From: JADJLQ01 sp044227925
Lineage (GTDB): Bacteria; Bacteroidota; Bacteroidia; Chitinophagales; Saprospiraceae
Reading direction: 5' to 3'
Length of the DNA: 64,000 bases
Assembly (NCBI GenBank): GCA_044227925.1
Contig: JBGAVW010000018.1
Coordinates: forward strand, 1-64,000
The translations under genes and the position numbers were made by a program. The notes below the pieces were generated by a model. It saw nothing but the letters and a program-made list of their open reading frames with translations, was not told the DNA's origin and searched no databases. The first letter of the stretch is position 1. Each line of letters starts with the position of its first letter. Positions 59,378 through 64,000 of this stretch are shown here, in pieces.

Positions 59378-59881
59378 ATGAGACATGGAAATAAAGTAAA
59401 TCATTTGGGTCGTAAAACCGGCCATCGTGATGCAATGCTAAAAAACATTGCTTCCTCATTAATACAACACAAAAGGATAAACACCACGCTTGCAAAAGCT
59501 CGTGTGCTAAGATCATTCCTTGAACCATTAATTACTAAAGCCAAAGATAATACCACACATTCCAGAAGGGTGGTTTTCAGCTATTTACAGAATAAAGAGG
59601 CCATAAAAGAATTGTTTGCTACCATAGCTCCAAAAATTTTGAATCGCCCCGGTGGATATCTTCGTGTAATTAAAACCGGCTGGAGATCTGGTGATGCCGC
59701 CGAAATGGCCCTTATAGAATTTGTAGATTTTAATGAGGTTTATGTATCTGGCACGAAACCGGAAGCTGCTAAATCAACTGAAAAGAAAAAGAAAACAAGA
59801 AGAAGCAGCAAGAAAACCAAATCAGAGGGTAACCCCGAAGATTCGGCAGCAACAGAATCTGCAGCGGAATCTCAATCTTAA
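59378..59881 (+). CDS. rplQ: 50S ribosomal protein L17 with charged C-terminal tail
   Basis: L17 sits at the tunnel exit. The 167-residue protein has MRHGNKVNHLGRKTGHRDAMLKNIASSLI and GGYLRVIKTGWRSGDAAEMALIEFVD within residues 1-122. A Lys/Arg then Glu/Ser/Ala tail of about 40 residues follows, longer than in E. coli (127 residues). Bacteroidota L17 often carries such a tail. A strong terminator 22 bp later closes the translation-gene block. Confidence 0.97.
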   Translation: MRHGNKVNHLGRKTGHRDAMLKNIASSLIQHKRINTTLAKARVLRSFLEPLITKAKDNTTHSRRVVFSYLQNKEAIKELFATIAPKILNRPGGYLRVIKTGWRSGDAAEMALIEFVDFNEVYVSGTKPEAAKSTEKKKKTRRSSKKTKSEGNPEDSAATESAAESQS

Positions 59882-59903
59882 TAAAATAGTAGATCCTACA
59901 TAC

Positions 59904-59937
59904 AAAAGGGAAGTCCGGAAGACTTCCCTTTTTAGTT
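59904..59937 (+). terminator. Terminator of the ribosomal protein super-operon
   Basis: AAAAGGGAAGTC (59904-59915) pairs perfectly with GACTTCCCTTTT (59921-59932) around a 5-nt loop, running into TTTAGTTTTT. It follows rplQ by 22 bp and is the only clear terminator seen between 41.3 and 60 kb. Confidence 0.92.
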
Positions 59938-60020
59938 TTTTAACCTGCATTTTGTTAGACTTTCATGACTGGAACAAGAAATCACTTTTTTTATAGCTAA
60001 TTTATTGGCCATTACAATAA

Positions 60021-60070
60021 TAGACCTTTACAAAATTCTATATTTGTATACTTTTTTACATAAAGGTCTA
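60021..60070. promoter_or_regulatory. Inverted repeat flanking a promoter-like element upstream of carA
   Basis: TAGACCTTTA (60021-60030) and TAAAGGTCTA (60061-60070) are a perfect 10-bp inverted pair with 30 bp between them. Within the gap lies TATATTTG (60039-60046), a consensus -7 box; no good TTTG -33 box is at the right distance. The right arm ends 7 bp before the carA ATG. This is a candidate operator or a leader hairpin that would mask the start. Confidence 0.5.
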
Positions 60071-60077
60071 AAATATA

Positions 60078-61202
60078 ATGTCTGAATCCGCGATTAAAGT
60101 GTCTCCTGCAATTTTACTTCTGCAAGATGGAATGATTTTTCAAGGTGAAGCCATCGGCCATAAAGGTACAACCACTGGAGAACTTTGTTTTAATACTGGA
60201 ATGACTGGTTATCAGGAGGTATTTACAGATCCATCCTATTATGGTCAATTACTGATTGCTACAAATGTGCATATTGGGAATTATGGAACAAAAATTTCAG
60301 AGACAGAATCAGGGTCAGTAAAAATTTCCGGCTTGATAATAAAAAACCTAACCAATGAATATTCAAGAAGCAAGGCTGACATGAATATTCAGGATTATTT
60401 GGTAAAAGAAAAATTAGTAGGTATACATAAAATTGATACCCGTGCACTGGTAAGACATATCCGGAACAAAGGGGCCATGAACGGCATCATTTCATCAGAG
60501 ATCTTTGATATTCAAAAATTAAAGGAAAGATTGGATTTAGCACCGGATATGAATGGACTTGAATTAGCATCAAAAGTAAGCACTGCTGAAGAATATTTTT
60601 TGGGTGAACCTTCTGCAAGATATAAAGTGGCCGTGATGGATTTCGGGACTAAAAGAAATATTTTGAATCACCTTGTAGCCCGCGATTGTTATCTTCATAT
60701 CTTTCCTGCGAAGACTCCGGCAGAAAAGGTGATGGCTTGGAATGCTGACGGTTATTTTCTTTCAAATGGTCCGGGTGATCCGGCGGCAATGCCTTATGCC
60801 ATTAATACGACAAAAGAAATATTAAAGGCCAATATGCCGGTATTTGGAATTTGCCTCGGCCATCAAATATTATCACTGGCGGTAGATATACCTACTTATA
60901 AAATGCACCATGGCCATCGGGGTATAAATCATCCGGTAAAAAACTTGCGAACTGGCAAATGTGAAATTACCTCACAAAATCATGGTTTTTGTGTAGATCC
61001 TGAGATTTTGAAAGCAAGAAAAGATATAATTGATATCACCCATATCAATCTTAATGACGAAACTATTGAGGGGATACGTTTAAAACAACAGCCAGCATTT
61101 TCGGTGCAATATCATCCTGAAGCTTCCCCAGGCCCGCACGACGCACATTATCTTTTTGACGAATTTATACAAGACATTAAAAACAATAAAAAGCTTAATT
61201 AA
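60078..61202 (+). CDS. carA: Carbamoyl-phosphate synthase small subunit
   Basis: CarA is the glutaminase subunit that passes ammonia to CarB for carbamoyl phosphate, used in pyrimidine and arginine synthesis. The 374-residue protein has the N-terminal CPSase domain (GELCFNTGMTGYQEVFTDPSYYGQ) and a class I amidotransferase domain with nucleophile Cys259 in FGICLGHQ and the His/Glu pair in QYHPEASPGPHDA. carB is not in the window. The gene follows the super-operon terminator by 141 bp and is 5 bp from eno. Confidence 0.97.
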   Translation: MSESAIKVSPAILLLQDGMIFQGEAIGHKGTTTGELCFNTGMTGYQEVFTDPSYYGQLLIATNVHIGNYGTKISETESGSVKISGLIIKNLTNEYSRSKADMNIQDYLVKEKLVGIHKIDTRALVRHIRNKGAMNGIISSEIFDIQKLKERLDLAPDMNGLELASKVSTAEEYFLGEPSARYKVAVMDFGTKRNILNHLVARDCYLHIFPAKTPAEKVMAWNADGYFLSNGPGDPAAMPYAINTTKEILKANMPVFGICLGHQILSLAVDIPTYKMHHGHRGINHPVKNLRTGKCEITSQNHGFCVDPEILKARKDIIDITHINLNDETIEGIRLKQQPAFSVQYHPEASPGPHDAHYLFDEFIQDIKNNKKLN

Positions 61203-61207
61203 AATAT

Positions 61208-62494
61208 ATGAGTGTAATAGTTGATATCCGATCAAGAGAAATTCTTGATTCCCGGGGAAACCCCACAGTAGAAGTAGAATTAGAAACTGAATCCGGTACA
61301 GTCGGAAGAGCAGCCGTACCATCAGGAGCATCTACAGGGAAACACGAAGCCGTAGAATTGCGTGATGGTAATAAGGATAGATACATGGGCAAAGGTGTAT
61401 TGAAAGCATGTCAGAATGTTGAAGACCTGATTCGCGAAGAATTAATTGGTGTTGATGTCACAGACCAAAAATATATAGATCAATTATTGATTGAACTTGA
61501 TGGTACTTTTAATAAGGGTAAGCTTGGTGCAAATGCCACACTGGGTGTTTCACTCGCAGCTGCAAAGGCGGCATCGCTTGAAACTAAACAATCTTTATAC
61601 CGATATCTTGGAGGGGTAAATGCACATGTAATGCCAGTACCACTTATGAATATACTCAATGGGGGGGCACATGCAGATAATAAAATTGACTTCCAGGAGT
61701 TTATGATCATTCCCATTGGAGCGGATTTTTTCTCGGAGGCACTCAGGATGGGAGTGGAGATATTTCATAATCTCAAAACCGTATTAAAAGCTAAAGGATA
61801 TAGCACCAATGTTGGAGATGAAGGAGGATTTGCTCCAAATCTTCAATCTAATGAAGAAGCAATTGAAACAGTATTGGAAGCAATTTCTAAAGCCGGTTAT
61901 AAACCCGGTGTAGACATCGCCATTGCCATGGATGCTGCTACTTCTGAACTTTGGAATGAAGAAAAACAACGATATGTGTTTAAGAAATCGGATAAGCGAG
62001 AGTTGGATACCGATGGCATGATCCATTTTTGGAAAGATTGGTGTAATAAATATCCGATCTTATCCATCGAGGATGGACTCCATGAAGACGATTGGGCAGG
62101 ATGGACCAAAATGACGAAAGAGCTGGGCCAAAAGATCCAAATTGTCGGAGATGACTTTTTTGTAACCAATACGGACAGATTACAAAAGGGCATCGACTCT
62201 GATGCTGCAAATTCAATCTTAATTAAGGTCAATCAGATTGGTACCTTGTCAGAGACTATAGATGCCGTTCAATTGGCCAACCGAAATGCATACACTTCCA
62301 TCATCAGTCATCGATCTGGAGAGACTGAAGATACTTTTATAGCCGACCTGGCGGTAGCATTGAATACGGGCCAGATTAAAACCGGCTCAGGTTCCAGATC
62401 CGATAGGGTAGCTAAGTATAATCAACTGCTCCGAATCGAAGAAGAATTGGGCGAGTCTGCGGTATACCCGGGTAAAGCTTTTATGATTATATAA
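61208..62494 (+). CDS. eno: Enolase
   Basis: Enolase interconverts 2-phosphoglycerate and phosphoenolpyruvate in glycolysis. The 428-residue protein has SREILDSRGNPTVEVELETE at the start, GDEGGFAPNL near 206-215, the metal ligands in AMDAA, SIEDGLHEDDW and GDDFFVT, and SHRSGETEDTFIADLAV near 365-381 with the catalytic Lys upstream in LIKVNQIG. It begins 5 bp after carA, so the two are co-transcribed. ftsB/divIC-like follows after 52 bp. Confidence 0.98.
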   Translation: MSVIVDIRSREILDSRGNPTVEVELETESGTVGRAAVPSGASTGKHEAVELRDGNKDRYMGKGVLKACQNVEDLIREELIGVDVTDQKYIDQLLIELDGTFNKGKLGANATLGVSLAAAKAASLETKQSLYRYLGGVNAHVMPVPLMNILNGGAHADNKIDFQEFMIIPIGADFFSEALRMGVEIFHNLKTVLKAKGYSTNVGDEGGFAPNLQSNEEAIETVLEAISKAGYKPGVDIAIAMDAATSELWNEEKQRYVFKKSDKRELDTDGMIHFWKDWCNKYPILSIEDGLHEDDWAGWTKMTKELGQKIQIVGDDFFVTNTDRLQKGIDSDAANSILIKVNQIGTLSETIDAVQLANRNAYTSIISHRSGETEDTFIADLAVALNTGQIKTGSGSRSDRVAKYNQLLRIEEELGESAVYPGKAFMII

Positions 62495-62546
62495 CGATTT
62501 TTTTTAATATATTTAAGGCTCCGAATCAAAAATATAGTTTTACAAT

Positions 62547-62861
62547 ATGGAGAATATTAAAGAACAAATTGCCAATATAATACCTGAAAAAATGATCAAT
62601 AAATATACGGTCACAGGCATGATATTCTTCATTTGGATGTTTTTTTTCGATAAAAATAAATGGTTGAATCAATGGCAACTTTCACAATCAATCTTTAGGC
62701 TGGAAAGGGAAAAGGATAATCTGAAGGAGCTGATAGTACAGGCAAAAAAAGACAAACAAGATCTCGATCAGAATAAAGAAAAATATGCTCGGGAAAAATA
62801 TTTTATGCACAAATCAAATGAAGATGTATTCATCTTTGAAGAATCAATTAATCAAAAATAA
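62547..62861 (+). CDS. FtsB/DivIC-like septum formation initiator protein
   Basis: A 104-residue bitopic protein: a short cytoplasmic N-terminus, one membrane helix (about 20-36) and an extracytoplasmic coiled coil (about 44-92, with LSQSIFRLEREKDNLKELIVQAKKDKQDLDQ). Its end AREKYFMHKSNEDVFIFE is the conserved tail of the DivIC/FtsB family (REKY-M-K-EDVF-). FtsB/DivIC links FtsL and FtsQ in the divisome. In Bacteroidota it commonly follows eno. The final A of its stop codon TAA overlaps the ATG of sucD (62861). Confidence 0.9.
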   Translation: MENIKEQIANIIPEKMINKYTVTGMIFFIWMFFFDKNKWLNQWQLSQSIFRLEREKDNLKELIVQAKKDKQDLDQNKEKYAREKYFMHKSNEDVFIFEESINQK

Positions 62862-63733
62862 TGAGCGTTTTAGTAAATAAAGACAGCAGGGTAGTAGTAC
62901 AGGGATTTACAGGTAAAGAAGGTACTTTCCATGCAACCCAAATGATAGAATATGGCACCAATGTGGTAGGCGGGGTCACTCCGGGTAAAGGAGGACAGAC
63001 TCACCTTGACAGGCCTGTATTCAATAATGTAAAAGAATCGGTAGAAAAAGAGCATGCAAATGTTTCTATCATCTTTGTACCTCCAGCTTTCGCGGCCGAT
63101 GCAATCATGGAAAGTGCCGAAGCTGGTATAAAAGTCATAGTTTGCATTACTGAGGGTATACCGGTCCAGGATATGATTAAAGTCAAAGAATATATCAAGG
63201 ATTTTGACTGCAGACTGATAGGGCCAAATTGTCCTGGAATTATCACTCCTGATGAAGCTAAAATTGGCATCATGCCAGGATTTATTCATAGAAAAGGAAA
63301 TATTGGCATTGTATCAAGATCGGGTACATTGACTTATGAGGCTGTAGATCAGGTGACCAAAGCTGGAATGGGTCAATCTACTTGTATTGGAATAGGAGGA
63401 GATCCTATTGTTGGTACTACGACTAAGGATGCTGTTCAATTATTGATGAATGACCCCGAAACCCATGGCATCATAATGATTGGTGAAATAGGTGGAGGAA
63501 TGGAGGCAGACGCCGCTTATTGGATCAAGAAACATGGCACCAAGCCAGTAGTTGGATTTATCGCTGGCCAAACTGCTCCAAAAGGCCGTAAAATGGGTCA
63601 CGCTGGAGCTATCATTGGAGGAGCTAACGATACAGCAGAGGCTAAAATGAAGATCATGGAAGATTGCGGAATAACTGTAGTGAAATCCCCGGCAGAAATT
63701 GGAGAAACTATGGCAAGGCTAATGGGAAAGTAG
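62861..63733 (+). CDS. sucD: Succinate--CoA ligase subunit alpha
   Basis: SucD carries the phosphohistidine and CoA site of succinyl-CoA synthetase in the TCA cycle. The 290-residue protein has GFTGKEGTFHATQMIEYGT and GGVTPGKGGQTHLDRPVF in the N-terminal CoA-binding domain, PNCPGIITP with KIGIMPG, and the active-site His247 in GHAGAIIGG. Length matches the family. It shares one base with the preceding stop codon, indicating coupled translation. sucC is not in the window, so the subunits are encoded apart, as is common in this phylum. Confidence 0.97.
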   Translation: MSVLVNKDSRVVVQGFTGKEGTFHATQMIEYGTNVVGGVTPGKGGQTHLDRPVFNNVKESVEKEHANVSIIFVPPAFAADAIMESAEAGIKVIVCITEGIPVQDMIKVKEYIKDFDCRLIGPNCPGIITPDEAKIGIMPGFIHRKGNIGIVSRSGTLTYEAVDQVTKAGMGQSTCIGIGGDPIVGTTTKDAVQLLMNDPETHGIIMIGEIGGGMEADAAYWIKKHGTKPVVGFIAGQTAPKGRKMGHAGAIIGGANDTAEAKMKIMEDCGITVVKSPAEIGETMARLMGK

Positions 63734-64000
63734 TCTCGTTATGCCAAAATGAAAAAAATGCCAGATTTGGAATCTCAAACCCAATCTGCTATCTTAAAAT
63801 CTTTGATAGTCTCTTGTGAAGCTTCATTTTCTTTTGATTGGGCATACCTGAACTTATAGGAACAAAGGGATAGTTAGAAAAACAAAATTGATTTTTTAAT
63901 TGATCCCATATTTAGAACTATATTATATACACGAACACTAATTCCTGTTTCAGGATTCAATATTATTCTTGTTCACCTCCATTAAAATCAAATATTAATG
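63734..64000. other. Terminal intergenic stretch, no gene seen
   Basis: After sucD, 267 bp of AT-rich sequence run to the window edge. I see no open frame of more than about 40 codons on either strand, no tRNA fold and no strong terminator. Confidence 0.4.

Noticed and set aside
1..64000. CRISPR array, insertion sequence, prophage, integron, rRNA operon or defence island
   Set aside because: No repeat-spacer periodicity, transposase, integrase, phage structural gene, rRNA sequence or restriction/toxin gene was seen; gene content and strand organisation are those of a stable core chromosome.

Overview
The window is a chromosomal segment of a Bacteroidota bacterium of moderate, AT-leaning base composition. 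The evidence for the phylum is a PorP/SprF type IX secretion protein, an outer-membrane beta-barrel receptor of the Bacteroidota CarboxypepD_reg/OMP_b-brl_3 type, promoters of the TTTG-N17-20-TAnnTTTG type, a general lack of Shine-Dalgarno sequences, a zinc-less L36, and the order rpoA-rplQ-carA-eno. FMN-dependent IPP isomerase beside class II HMG-CoA reductase indicates a mevalonate route to isoprenoids, which within the phylum points toward the Saprospiria or Flavobacteriia side. Saprospiraceae is my best guess, by inference only.

Layout. 1-3.25 kb: the 3' end of an unknown gene, then rplM-rpsI-rpsB and, behind a hairpin, tsf. 3.3-7 kb: the mevalonate pair fni-mvaA, convergent with and overlapping an AI-2E family permease gene. 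7-11.8 kb: envelope genes (a secreted beta-rich protein, PorP/SprF, bactofilin), an AtpZ/AtpI-like pair without the ATP synthase operon, an unknown membrane protein and a SRPBCC/GyrI-like protein. 11.9-19 kb: mutY diverging from a Tat-type oxidoreductase, an ABC transporter whose FtsX-type permease has a histidine-rich loop, and a TonB-type receptor. 19-25 kb: a minus-strand run nadK, BamA/TamA-like, CBS, TM2/SHOCT and SpoIIE-type phosphatase, plus a polysaccharide deacetylase.

25.2-32.8 kb (plus strand): gltX with a 56-codon gene behind it, an ECF sigma/anti-sigma/DUF4097-like trio, an MFS transporter and an orphan TPR histidine kinase. 32.8-41.2 kb (mostly minus): rplY, prs, a glycosyltransferase, an M16 protease, DUF983 and SMP-30 genes, a small probable lipoprotein, tRNA-Gln(TTG) and a GNAT acetyltransferase.

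41.3-59.9 kb is one long plus-strand block of translation genes (str, S10, spc and alpha operons fused): rpsL-rpsG-fusA-rpsJ, a 131-bp structured gap, then rplC through rplQ with secY, map, infA and rpoA. tuf and adk are absent from it. It ends at a strong terminator, and carA-eno-ftsB/divIC-like-sucD follows.

No CRISPR array, insertion sequence, prophage, rRNA gene or toxin/defence island was seen. The window is mainly housekeeping. The least ordinary signals are regulatory or structural: an inverted repeat around the carA promoter, GACTAAAA repeats spaced 21-22 bp before the TonB-type receptor, palindromic leaders of rpsL and rplC, an RGG-type tail on S3, the histidine-rich permease loop, and the sigma/anti-sigma/DUF4097 unit.
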